Shown here piece after piece: positions 50,319-58,184 of a stretch of 64,000 nt of DNA. The DNA comes from Streptomyces sp. CNH099 (GTDB taxonomy: Bacteria; Actinomycetota; Actinomycetes; Streptomycetales; Streptomycetaceae). Each line of letters starts with the position of its first letter. The stretch's first letter is position 1. The translations under genes and the position numbers were made by a program. The DNA lies in NCBI GenBank assembly GCA_000514715.1, contig AZWL01000012.1:1-64000 (forward strand), read 5' to 3'. The notes below the pieces were generated by a model. It was not told the DNA's origin. It saw only the letters and a list, made by a program, of their open reading frames with translations, and made no database searches.

Positions 50319-51527
50319 ATGCGCACCGAACGGCTGGCCGACGACGCGTGGGCGCTCCTCGCCGGCGGGCGGCGCGCCGTGCTGGGGCTCGCCGGGGCGC
50401 CGGGGGCGGGGAAGTCGACGCTGGCCCGCGCGCTCGTCGCGGCGCTCCGCGCGCGGCACGGCGCCGGCGCGGCCGCGTACGTGCCGCTCGACGGCTTCCA
50501 TCTCTCCAATGCCCAGCTGGATCGGCTCGGTCTGCGCGACCGCAAGGGCTCGGAGCCCAGCTTCGACGCCGCCGGCTACGCCGCCCTGCTGCACCGGCTG
50601 GTGGCGGAGCCCGACGCGGAGGTGTACGTGCCGGACTTCGACCGGGTGCTGGACGAGCCCGTCGCCGCCCGGCACCGCGTCGCGCCGGGCACCCGGCTGA
50701 TCGTCACCGAGGGCAACTACCTGGCCTGCGACCTGCCGGGCTGGCGCACCGCGCGGGAGCTGATGGCGCAGGTCTGGTACGTGGACGCCCCCGACGCGGT
50801 GCGCGACGCGCGGCTGATGGAGCGGCACGTGGGCTTCGGCCGCACGGCGGCCGCGTCCCGCGCGTGGATAGACGCGAACGACGCGCCCAACGCGGAGCTG
50901 GTGAAGGCGTCGCGGGAGCGGTGCGAGCGGGTGGTGGGCGGCGTCGAGGCCGGGGACGGGGCCGGGGACGGCGTCGAGGCCGGGGCTGGGGCCGGGGACG
51001 TCGTCGTCGTCAGCGGGCCGCCCGGCGCCGGCAAGACCACCGTCGCCCGGCTGCTCGCCGCCGAGTCCCCGCTCAGCGTCCACCTCCACACCGACGACTT
51101 CTGGGCCTTCATCGCCCGCGGCGCCATCGCGCCCTACCTGCCCGCCGCACAGCGCCAGAACGAGGTCGTCGTCGCCGTCGCCGCCGGTGCCGCCGCCCGC
51201 TACGCCGCCGGCGGCTACCGCGTCGTGCTCGACGGCGTCGTCGGCCCCTGGTTCGTCGACGCCTACCGCGCGGCCGCCCGCGCCGCCGGCGTCCCCCTGC
51301 ACTACGTCGTCCTCCGCCCCGACGAGCCGACCACCCTGGCCCGCGCCACCGCCCGCACCGGCCCCGACGCGCTGACCGACCCCGGGCCGGTGCGGGCGAT
51401 GCACCGGGAGTTCGCCGACCTCGGGGCGTACGAGCCGCACGCGCTGGACACCGGCGGCCGGCCGCCGGACGCGACCGCCGCGGCCGTACGCGACGCCGTC
51501 GCGGCCGGGACGTACCGGCTCGACTAG
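50319..51527 (+). CDS. Double P-loop kinase fusion
   Basis: A 402-residue protein with two kinase-like halves. Residues 1-205 resemble the uridine kinase/PRK (nucleoside or sugar kinase) family, with P-loop GAPGAGKS (26-33), PLDGFHLSN and TEGNYL. Residues 225-402 resemble small AAA_33 phosphotransferase kinases, with P-loop GPPGAGKT (233-240) and HLHTDDFW. A Gly/Ala/Asp repeat linker (207-226) joins them. ATG 50319 follows TAGGGT by 6 nt, a leaderless-type start. The substrates are unknown. Confidence 0.8.
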   Translation: MRTERLADDAWALLAGGRRAVLGLAGAPGAGKSTLARALVAALRARHGAGAAAYVPLDGFHLSNAQLDRLGLRDRKGSEPSFDAAGYAALLHRLVAEPDAEVYVPDFDRVLDEPVAARHRVAPGTRLIVTEGNYLACDLPGWRTARELMAQVWYVDAPDAVRDARLMERHVGFGRTAAASRAWIDANDAPNAELVKASRERCERVVGGVEAGDGAGDGVEAGAGAGDVVVVSGPPGAGKTTVARLLAAESPLSVHLHTDDFWAFIARGAIAPYLPAAQRQNEVVVAVAAGAAARYAAGGYRVVLDGVVGPWFVDAYRAAARAAGVPLHYVVLRPDEPTTLARATARTGPDALTDPGPVRAMHREFADLGAYEPHALDTGGRPPDATAAAVRDAVAAGTYRLD

Positions 51528-51553
51528 CGGAAACGCGGCGCGCACACACACGC

Positions 51554-51585
51554 GGAGAGCCCGGGCCGGCCGGCCCGGGCTCTCC
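51554..51585. terminator. 32-bp perfect palindrome between the kinase fusion and tRNA-Lys
   Basis: A self-complementary GC-rich sequence (two 16-nt arms) 26 bp after the kinase stop and 7 bp beyond the 3' end of tRNA-Lys copy 2; a bidirectional terminator for the convergent pair. Confidence 0.8.
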
Positions 51586-51591
51586 GGTACG

Positions 51592-51665
51592 TACGCCGCC
51601 AGGGACTCGAACCCCGGACCCGCTGATTAAGAGTCAGCTGCTCTAACCAACTGAGCTAGCGGCGC
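51592..51665 (-). tRNA. tRNA-Lys (CTT anticodon), copy 2
   Basis: Near-identical to the copy at 37891-37964 but inverted relative to it. The bottom pair of the acceptor stem is C7-G66 here and T7-A66 in copy 1, a compensated change that shows both are under selection. CCA is not encoded. Confidence 0.95.
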
Positions 51666-51713
51666 ATGCCGTCTCAGACGACGCCGTTCAGCATACCGCG
51701 CCCCCGCGGGTGC

Positions 51714-52835
51714 TCAGGCACCGTCGCCGAGCCGCACGACCCGGCCCTCCGCCGCCGAGCGGCGGGCCGCCTCCAGCACCCGCAGCGTCGCCGCGGCCTC
51801 GGCGGCGGTGACGGGCGGCGGCGTACCGGTGCGCAGGGCCTCGGCGATGCCGGCGTAGTACGCGGGGTAGTCGCCGGGGAGGCTCGGGACCGGCTCGCCG
51901 CCGCCGGTAAGCGGGGACTCCCCGGCGCCCAGCCGGCCCCAGGCGACCTCGGGCTCCGCGCCCCAGAGCGCGTCGGCCCCGGTCCCGCCGCCGTCGCCCG
52001 GGCGCCGGCCCGCGCGCAGCGCCGCCTCCTGCGGGTCGAGCCCGTACTTCACGTACCCCGCGCGGCTGCCCAGCACCCGGAAGCGCGGCCCGAGCTGCGG
52101 GGCCATCGCGGTCATCCACAGGTGCGTGCGGACGCCCCCGGCGTGCACCAGCGCGACGAAGTCGTCGTCGTCCACCTCCGAGCCCGCCCGCCGGGCGTCG
52201 GACTCGGCGTAGACGGAGGTCACCGGGCCGAAGAGGGTCAGCGCCTGGTCGACGAGGTGACTGCCCAGGTCGTACAGCAGCCCGCCGACGTCCGCCGGGT
52301 CGGCGGAGTCGCGCCAGCCGCCGCGCAGCACGGGGCGCCAGCGCTCGAAGCGGGACTCGAAGCGGTGGACGTCGCCGAGCGCGCCGTCGGCGACCAGCGC
52401 GCGGAGCGTACGGAAGTCGCTGTCCCAGCGGCGGTTGTGGAAGGCGGAGAGCAGCAGCCCGCGGGCGTCGGCGAGGGTCGCCAGCTCGTCGGCCTCGGCG
52501 GCGGTGGCGGCCAGCGGCTTGTCCACGACGACGGGCAGCCCGGCCTCCAGCGCGGCGGTCGCCAGCGGCACGTGGGTGCGGTTGGGCGACGCGACGACGG
52601 CGAGGTCGAGGCGGTCGGCGCGGGCCAGGAGGTCGTCGGCGGCGGCGACGGGGGTCGCGTCCGGGTACGCGGCGCGGACCCGCTCCTGCCGCTCGGGGGA
52701 CGCGGTGACGACCGTGTCGAGGACGAGGCCGTCGGTGGCCGAGACGAGTGGGGCGTGGAAGACGGAGCCGGCGAGTCCGTAACCGAAGAGGCCGACGCGC
52801 AGGGGGGTGCCAGGGGTGCCATCCATGGCCGTCAC
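51714..52835 (-). CDS. Gfo/Idh/MocA family NAD(P)-dependent oxidoreductase
   Basis: A 373-residue enzyme. The N-terminal Rossmann domain has GLFGYGLAGSVFH, then SPNRTH and the EKP-like DKPLA motif. The C-terminal domain carries DLGSHLVDQAL near residue 185 with the catalytic Asp/His. Such enzymes oxidise sugars, inositols or related polyols. GTG 52835 or in-frame ATG 52826 may be the start. Function beyond class is unknown. Confidence 0.88.
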   Translation of the reverse strand: MTAMDGTPGTPLRVGLFGYGLAGSVFHAPLVSATDGLVLDTVVTASPERQERVRAAYPDATPVAAADDLLARADRLDLAVVASPNRTHVPLATAALEAGLPVVVDKPLAATAAEADELATLADARGLLLSAFHNRRWDSDFRTLRALVADGALGDVHRFESRFERWRPVLRGGWRDSADPADVGGLLYDLGSHLVDQALTLFGPVTSVYAESDARRAGSEVDDDDFVALVHAGGVRTHLWMTAMAPQLGPRFRVLGSRAGYVKYGLDPQEAALRAGRRPGDGGGTGADALWGAEPEVAWGRLGAGESPLTGGGEPVPSLPGDYPAYYAGIAEALRTGTPPPVTAAEAAATLRVLEAARRSAAEGRVVRLGDGA

Positions 52836-53032
52836 TCAACCACACGGCCCGCGCAGGACCGGTCGCGGGCGGGGGTTCCCCCGCGGGGGCCGGCGGGGCG
52901 TTCCCGCGGGCGCTACGGCGAGGCGTTCCGTACGGGCCGGGGTGCCTCGGACGGGGGGTGCGGGTGCGTGTGTTGAGCCGTTCGGAGTCGCTCGGCCGGT
53001 CGTCGGCACGGGGCCGTGACACGGTCGCGGTC

Positions 53033-54298
53033 ATGGGACCGCGCTCCGTACTCGCCCTCACGGCCGCCGCCGCGGCCCTCCTCCTCTCCCCCGCGCCGGC
53101 GGCCGCCGCGCCGCACGCGGCCGCGCCGGCGCCGCGCTGCGGCGACTCCGGGGCCGGGGGCTTCCCCGTGCGGACGGCGCTGCGCGGCGACGGCGCCGCG
53201 CTCCGCGCCGGGGGCGCCCGGCACCCTCTGGCGCTGCAGTTGCACAACGTCTCGGACCGGCCCTGCCGCGGGGTGCACCCGGTGGCCGTGTTCAGCCGCG
53301 AGGACGGCGCCCGGCTCCGGCCGCGCGACGTCCGGCTGCAGTTCTACGACGCGGCGGCGCGGCGCTGGCGGCCGGTGGTGTTCGAGCGGACCGGCGCGGG
53401 CGAGAGCGCCGGGGTGTTCGCGCAGGGCTTCCGCGGCTTCGCGCTGCCGGCGGGCGGCAGCCGGGAGGTGCCGCTGCGGATGGCCTTCGCCGCGGGCGCC
53501 CCCGCGGGGCGGGTGACGGTGAACGTGACCGCCGTGCAGCGCCGCGGGGACGACGGCGAGTGGGTGGGGCAGTCGAAGGACTACGAGGTCGGCGTCGAGG
53601 AGGGGGGCCGGTGCTGCGGCGGGACGACGGAACCGGGGGACCCGGCGGAGCGCCCCGCGGCGCCGCCTGCCACACCGCCGCGCGAGGGGGCGGCACCGGA
53701 ACGGCCGCGACCGCTGCCGCGGCCGGCGGCACCGGGCATCGGCGCCCCGCCGGGCCCGCCCGCCCCCGGAGAGCGCGGCACCCCCGGGGCACCGGACGCC
53801 CCGTCGACGCCGGACGCCCCGGGTGCCCCCGCGGCACCGGGCCCGCCAGGAGGCGCAAAGACACCGGGGGCACCGAACACACCGTTCGTACCGAACACAC
53901 CGGGCCCACCAAGCGGCGCCGCGACACCGGGGGCACCGAACACACCGGGCGTACCGGACGCCCCGGCCCCACCAGCCGGCGCCGGGGCACCGGACGCACC
54001 GGACGTACCAGACGCGCCGGACGCGCCGGACGCGCCGGACGCGCCTGCCGCGCCGGAGGGCGGCGCCGTACCGCGCTGGCCGGACGACGTACCGCAGGCG
54101 CCGCCCCGGCTCCCCGGCGCCGCACCGATGCCCGAGGGCCTGGCCGACACGGGCCCCGGGCCGGCCGCCACCGCGGCGGCGGGCGCCGCCGGGTCGCTCC
54201 TCCTCGGCGCCGCCCTGCTGCACACCGCCCGCCGCCTGCCCCGCGACCGTCCCGCCCTCCGTACGTCCCGGCCCCCGAACCCGGCTCGTACCCCGTAA
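53033..54298 (+). CDS. Collagen-like cell-wall surface protein with LAXTG sorting signal
   Basis: A 421-residue secreted protein. Signal peptide about 1-25. A beta-rich N-terminal domain (30-195) with Cys residues is followed by a CC motif and a long Pro/Ala/Asp/Gly tract (about 205-350) of PxAP and PDAP repeats, then LADTG near residue 370, a hydrophobic helix and a basic tail. LAXTG is the motif of class E sortases in Streptomyces, so it is probably linked to peptidoglycan or pili. The collagen-like section includes four 9-bp DNA repeats. A class F sortase gene lies 1.9 kb away but usually prefers other motifs. Confidence 0.8.
   Translation: MGPRSVLALTAAAAALLLSPAPAAAAPHAAAPAPRCGDSGAGGFPVRTALRGDGAALRAGGARHPLALQLHNVSDRPCRGVHPVAVFSREDGARLRPRDVRLQFYDAAARRWRPVVFERTGAGESAGVFAQGFRGFALPAGGSREVPLRMAFAAGAPAGRVTVNVTAVQRRGDDGEWVGQSKDYEVGVEEGGRCCGGTTEPGDPAERPAAPPATPPREGAAPERPRPLPRPAAPGIGAPPGPPAPGERGTPGAPDAPSTPDAPGAPAAPGPPGGAKTPGAPNTPFVPNTPGPPSGAATPGAPNTPGVPDAPAPPAGAGAPDAPDVPDAPDAPDAPDAPAAPEGGAVPRWPDDVPQAPPRLPGAAPMPEGLADTGPGPAATAAAGAAGSLLLGAALLHTARRLPRDRPALRTSRPPNPARTP
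54011..54046. repeat. Four 9-bp tandem repeats in the surface-protein gene
   Basis: GACGCGCCG at 54011, 54020 and 54029 and GACGCGCCT at 54038 encode DAP repeats. Copy number could vary without frameshift. Confidence 0.85.
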
Positions 54299-54599
54299 AC
54301 CCCCGGCCCGCCGAGCCCGAACCCGGCTCGCACCCGCCCGCCGCCGCGGCCACCGGGCCGTGCGAGCCCGGCCACCGGCCCGAAGGACCACGGGCCACGA
54401 GCCCCCGCCGTCCGCGCCCGGCACCACCCCACCGCCGCCCAGGCCCGGCCACCGGCCCCTCCGCCCGCCTCCTCGCCACGCCGGCCACCCGCCCCCACCC
54501 CCCGCCCCTCCCCCACTCATCTCCCTCCACCCCCCTCTGTCCCGCCGCCCCTGCGTCTAGGCTGGTGACCCAGTCCCCGAGGACCCTGGGAGAGAGCAG
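54299..54599. other. Gene-free C-rich stretch before the HAD gene
   Basis: No gene is evident. From about 54483 to 54552 the plus strand is almost wholly pyrimidine (runs of C broken by T and a few purines), a polypyrimidine tract able to form triplex or i-motif DNA in principle. TAGGCT at 54557-54562 is a possible -10 element for the HAD gene at 54600. Confidence 0.55.
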
Positions 54600-55379
54600 A
54601 TGGCGGAGCGCATGCCGGTCGAGTCCTGGCTGACGGACATGGACGGGGTGCTCATGCACGAGGGCATCCCCATCGCCGGCGCCGACGCCTTCATCAAGCG
54701 GCTGCGCGAATCCGGCAAGCCCTTCCTCGTGCTCACCAACAACTCCATGTACACCCCCGGGGACCTGCACGCCCGGCTCTCCCGCATCGGTCTGGACGTG
54801 CCGGTGCAGAACATCTGGACCTCCGCGCTCGCCACCGCCAAGTTCCTCGACGACCAGCGCCCCGGCGGCACCGCGTACGTCATCGGCGAGGCCGGGCTGA
54901 CCACCGCGCTGCACGACCACGGCTACGTGCTCAGCGACCACCGCCCCGACTACGTCGTCCTCGGCGAGACGCGCACGTACAGCTTCGAGGCGCTGACGAA
55001 GGCCATCCGGCTGATCGAGAAGGGCGCCCGCTTCATCGCCACCAACCCGGACGAGACCGGCCCGTCCACCGCCGGCCCGCTGCCGGCGACCGGCGCCGTC
55101 GCCGCGCTCATCACCAAGGCGACCGGCAAGGACCCGTACTTCGTCGGGAAGCCCAACCCGCTGATGATGCGCGCCGGGCTCAACCAGATCGGCGCCCACT
55201 CCGAGTCCACCGCGATGATCGGCGACAGGATGGACACCGACATACTGGCCGGGCTGGAAGCGGGCATGGAGACGTATCTGGTGCTGACCGGGCTCACCCG
55301 GGCGGACCAGGTGGAGCGGTTCCCGTACCGGCCCTCGCACATCGCCGACTCGATCGCCGACCTCGTCGAGCTGATCTGA
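54600..55379 (+). CDS. NagD-type HAD-superfamily phosphatase
   Basis: A 259-residue HAD hydrolase of the NagD/Cof-like IIA class. Motif I DMDGVL (residues 14-19), motif II LTNNS, motif III Lys in GKPN and motif IV GDRMDTD. Class members act on sugar phosphates, nucleotides or p-nitrophenyl phosphate; the physiological substrate is unknown. ATG 54600 follows GGGAGAG. Confidence 0.9.
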   Translation: MAERMPVESWLTDMDGVLMHEGIPIAGADAFIKRLRESGKPFLVLTNNSMYTPGDLHARLSRIGLDVPVQNIWTSALATAKFLDDQRPGGTAYVIGEAGLTTALHDHGYVLSDHRPDYVVLGETRTYSFEALTKAIRLIEKGARFIATNPDETGPSTAGPLPATGAVAALITKATGKDPYFVGKPNPLMMRAGLNQIGAHSESTAMIGDRMDTDILAGLEAGMETYLVLTGLTRADQVERFPYRPSHIADSIADLVELI

Positions 55380-55534
55380 GGCCCGGACCGGCCCGCGGGA
55401 ACGCGGCCCTCCCGCCGCGCCCGCGCCGCCGTTCGGGTGGGCGGTGACCGGATCGGCGTAGCGCCGCCGCTGTGCGGATGCGCGGGCGCGGGGCGTGGCG
55501 ACGCTGGAGTGAGAGCTTCGCTTCCGGAGGTCCC

Positions 55535-56188
55535 ATGCGCCCGGCCCGTGCCTGCCTCGCCGCCGTCCTGCTGCTGCTGACGGGCGGCGCCGCCGTCTCC
55601 TGCACCGACGCGCACGCGCAGGGCGACGTGACCGTGACGCCGTACCGCGTGCAGCGCGGCGATCCCGTCCAGGTCAGTACGGGCGTGTGCCGGGGCGACT
55701 ACGCCTCGGCGACCTCGGAGGCGTTCGAGGCGCCGGTGAACATGCGGCCGGAGAACTTCGGCGGGCTGACCGGGCGCGGGAAGATCAAGTGGACGGCGCG
55801 GCCCGGTACGTACCCGGTGTGGGTCGACTGCGACGGCGACCGGCGGGTGGCGCGCGGCCAGGTGGTCGTGGAGGAGCCGCACAAGCGGCCGGAGCACTGG
55901 AAGAACAACTGGCACCACCAGCCCTGGTCGCCGGTGACCGCGGGCGGCGGCGGCACGGCGAAGCAGACGGGACAGGCGGCGCGGACGGAACAGGCGGAGC
56001 AGGCGGAGCAGGCGGAGCAGGCGCAGAGCGCGACGTCCGCCCGGGCCGCCGGGGCGGACGGCGGCCCCGGTGCGCTGCCCCTCACCCTCGTCGGCGGCGG
56101 CGCGGCGGTCCTCGCCCTCACCCTCGTACGCCGCCGCACGCGCGGCGCCGCGGGCGGCACCGGCGCGGAGGCGGCCGATGGCGGCTGA
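55535..56188 (+). CDS. Secreted, membrane-anchored protein paired with a class F sortase
   Basis: A 217-residue protein. Signal peptide with Cys near residue 23 (possible lipobox AVSC). A beta-rich domain (about 30-125) with two further Cys is followed by an EQA-repeat coiled-coil stretch (about 152-165, encoded by 9-bp repeats) and a C-terminal membrane helix (about 185-203) with basic tail. It overlaps the sortase gene by 11 bp, so it is likely its substrate or partner. No LPxTG-type motif is obvious. Confidence 0.75.
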   Translation: MRPARACLAAVLLLLTGGAAVSCTDAHAQGDVTVTPYRVQRGDPVQVSTGVCRGDYASATSEAFEAPVNMRPENFGGLTGRGKIKWTARPGTYPVWVDCDGDRRVARGQVVVEEPHKRPEHWKNNWHHQPWSPVTAGGGGTAKQTGQAARTEQAEQAEQAEQAQSATSARAAGADGGPGALPLTLVGGGAAVLALTLVRRRTRGAAGGTGAEAADGG

Positions 56189-56858
56189 GCCCGCCCCCCG
56201 CGGCCGGCCCGGCCTCGTCACGGCCGCCGCGTGGGTCGTCCTGCTGCTCGGCCTGTGGCTGTGGGCCCGCGACCTGGACGAGAGCGAGGGCGGCGGCGCG
56301 GTCACCGACGGCGCCGCCGCGGCGCAGGTGCTGCGCGCGGGGCCGCCGGCCGCGCGCCCGCTGCCCGGCTCGGCGACCGGCTCGGCGGCCGGCTCGACGC
56401 CCGCGGGCGTCGCGGTGCCGTCGGTGGGGATCGAGGGCCCGGTCGTCAGCCGCGGGCTGGACGGGGACGGCGCGGTCGAGGCGCCGCCGTTCGGCAACGC
56501 GAACGAGATCGGCTGGTACCGCGGCGGCGCGCGGCCGGGCGCCGCCGGCGTCGCGGTCTTCGTCGGGCACATGGACACCCGCGCGAAGCCGGCGGTGTTC
56601 TACCGGCTGGGCGACGTGCGGCCCGGCGAGGAGGTCACGGTGACGCGCGCGGACGGGCGCACCGCCGTGTTCACCGTGGACCGGGTGGAGACCGTCGCCA
56701 AGGACGACTTCGACGCCCAGCGCGTCTACGGGCAGCACAAGCGCGGCCGGGCCGAGATCCGCCTGCTCACCTGCGGCGGCGCGTACGAGCCGGGGGAGAG
56801 GTCCTACACGGGCAACCTGGTGGTCTCCGGCTACCTCACGCGGACGGGGACGGGCTGA
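56178..56858 (+). CDS. Class F sortase
   Basis: A 226-residue sortase. N-terminal membrane helix (about 13-30), a low-complexity spacer and a sortase barrel. H131 in VGHMDT, C199 in LLTCGGAY and R208 in PGERSYTGN form the triad. Class F sortases are typical of actinobacteria. It joins surface proteins to the wall or to one another. ATG 56178 lies within the preceding gene. Its 3' end overlaps the convergent bcp gene by 23 bp. Confidence 0.88.
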   Translation: MAAEPAPRGRPGLVTAAAWVVLLLGLWLWARDLDESEGGGAVTDGAAAAQVLRAGPPAARPLPGSATGSAAGSTPAGVAVPSVGIEGPVVSRGLDGDGAVEAPPFGNANEIGWYRGGARPGAAGVAVFVGHMDTRAKPAVFYRLGDVRPGEEVTVTRADGRTAVFTVDRVETVAKDDFDAQRVYGQHKRGRAEIRLLTCGGAYEPGERSYTGNLVVSGYLTRTGTG

Positions 56859-57321
56859 TGTCGAGGTCCTTGAGGAGCTTCGCGACGTGACCGGTGGCCT
56901 TGACGTTGTAGAGCGCCCGTTCGACGGTGCCCTTCTCGTCCACGACGACGGTGGAGCGGATGACGCCGGTCACCGTCTTTCCGTAGAGCTTCTTCTCGCC
57001 GAAGGCCCCGTACGCCTCCAGCACCGCCTTGTCCGGGTCGCCCACGAGGGTCACCCGCAGGGACTCCTTCTCCCGGAACTTCGCCAGCTTCGCGGGCTTG
57101 TCCGGCGAGACGCCGATGACGTCGTAGCCGGCGGCGGCGAGCACGTCGAGGTTGTCGGTGAAGTCGCACGCCTGCTTGGTGCAGCCGGGGGTGAGCGCGG
57201 CCGGGTAGAAGTAGACGACGACCTTGCGGCCGCGGTGGTCGGCGAGCGACACGTCCTTGCCGTCCGCGTCCGGGAGGGTGAAGTCGGGGGCGGTGTCGCC
57301 GGGCTGCAGTCGCTCGCTCAT
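56836..57321 (-). CDS. bcp: Thiol peroxidase, Bcp-type peroxiredoxin
   Basis: A 161-residue peroxiredoxin. Peroxidatic C47 and resolving C52 in [15 protein letters not shown], an alpha2-type two-Cys Bcp. It reduces hydroperoxides with thioredoxin. Starts [14 protein letters not shown]. Its tail overlaps the sortase gene end to end by 23 bp. It is divergent from the DUF3618 gene. Confidence 0.94.
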   Translation of the reverse strand: MSERLQPGDTAPDFTLPDADGKDVSLADHRGRKVVVYFYPAALTPGCTKQACDFTDNLDVLAAAGYDVIGVSPDKPAKLAKFREKESLRVTLVGDPDKAVLEAYGAFGEKKLYGKTVTGVIRSTVVVDEKGTVERALYNVKATGHVAKLLKDLDISPSPSA

Positions 57322-57435
57322 GGTGTGCTTTCCCTACTCCTCGGTGCGGGGCGGATGTCGCACCCGAGCGTAACGGCTGACAGACTGTCGACCAGCAGGT
57401 CGCCCAACAGACGGAGCGAGGACGGAGGCACCGCG

Positions 57436-57780
57436 GTGTCGGACGGCAGGACTCCCGCGCAGATCGAGGCGGACATCGCCCGCCGGCGGCAGGATCTCGC
57501 CGCGACGCTCGACGAGATCTCGCTGCGGGTGAGCCCCTCGACCCTGGTGGGCGAGGCGAAGGCGCGGACGAAGGGCGCGGTGGACCGCACCGCGGGGCAG
57601 GCGTTCGTGGTCGCGAACCGGGCCGTGACCAGTGCCCGCGGCGTGCTCGTCGCCCCCGACGGCGCCCCCCGGCTGGAGCGGATCGTGCCGGTCGCGGTCG
57701 CCGCCGTGGCCGTGGCCGGGCTGCTCGCCGTGGGGTCGCGGCGGCCGAAGAAGACCCGGGGCAGGCGTCGGGGCCGCTGA
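57436..57780 (+). CDS. DUF3618 membrane protein
   Basis: A 114-residue protein of the DUF3618 family. Helical ADIARRRQDLAATLDEIS at the N-terminus, a membrane helix at about 85-100 and a basic tail. GTG 57436 follows GGAGG. The family is common in streptomycetes; no role is known. Confidence 0.85.
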   Translation: MSDGRTPAQIEADIARRRQDLAATLDEISLRVSPSTLVGEAKARTKGAVDRTAGQAFVVANRAVTSARGVLVAPDGAPRLERIVPVAVAAVAVAGLLAVGSRRPKKTRGRRRGR

Positions 57781-57802
57781 CGACGCGGGTACCGTCGGGT
57801 AC

Positions 57803-58138
57803 GTGAATACGCCCCACGACAAGCTGCCCATCCGGATGCTCCACGACCGGGTACTCGTCCGCACCGACGCCGCGGAGGGCGAGCGCCGGTCCAGCGGCGG
57901 CATCGTCATCCCCGCGACCGCGGCCGTGGGCCGCCGGCTGACCTGGGCGGAGGTGGTGGCCATCGGGCAGAACGTCCGGACGGTCGAGCCGGGCGACCGG
58001 GTGCTGTTCGACCCGGAGGACCGCGGCGAGGTCGAGGTGCGGGGCGTGGGCTACGTGCTGCTGCGCGAGCGCGACCTGCACGCGGTGGCCTCGGAGCGGC
58101 TGGAGGGCACCGAGGACTCCACGGGCCTGTACCTGTAA
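57803..58138 (+). CDS. GroES-like (Cpn10-fold) protein
   Basis: A 111-residue protein with the Cpn10 fold: PIRMLHDRVLVRTD and SSGGIVIPATA, AEVVAIGQNVRTVEPGDRVLFDP (in part) match GroES strands, but the sequence is diverged and no groEL is adjacent. It may be an accessory co-chaperone or a regulator. GTG 57803 follows TACCGT by 7 nt, a leaderless-type start. Confidence 0.85.
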   Translation: MNTPHDKLPIRMLHDRVLVRTDAAEGERRSSGGIVIPATAAVGRRLTWAEVVAIGQNVRTVEPGDRVLFDPEDRGEVEVRGVGYVLLRERDLHAVASERLEGTEDSTGLYL

Positions 58139-58184
58139 CGGCGCCCCCGGCCGCACCGCCCTACTGCACCCCCGGCCGCACCCC

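Noticed and set aside
37891..51665. A second integrated element bounded by the two tRNA-Lys genes
   Set aside because: The tRNAs are inverted and complete, and no integrase, excisionase or direct repeat is found between them.
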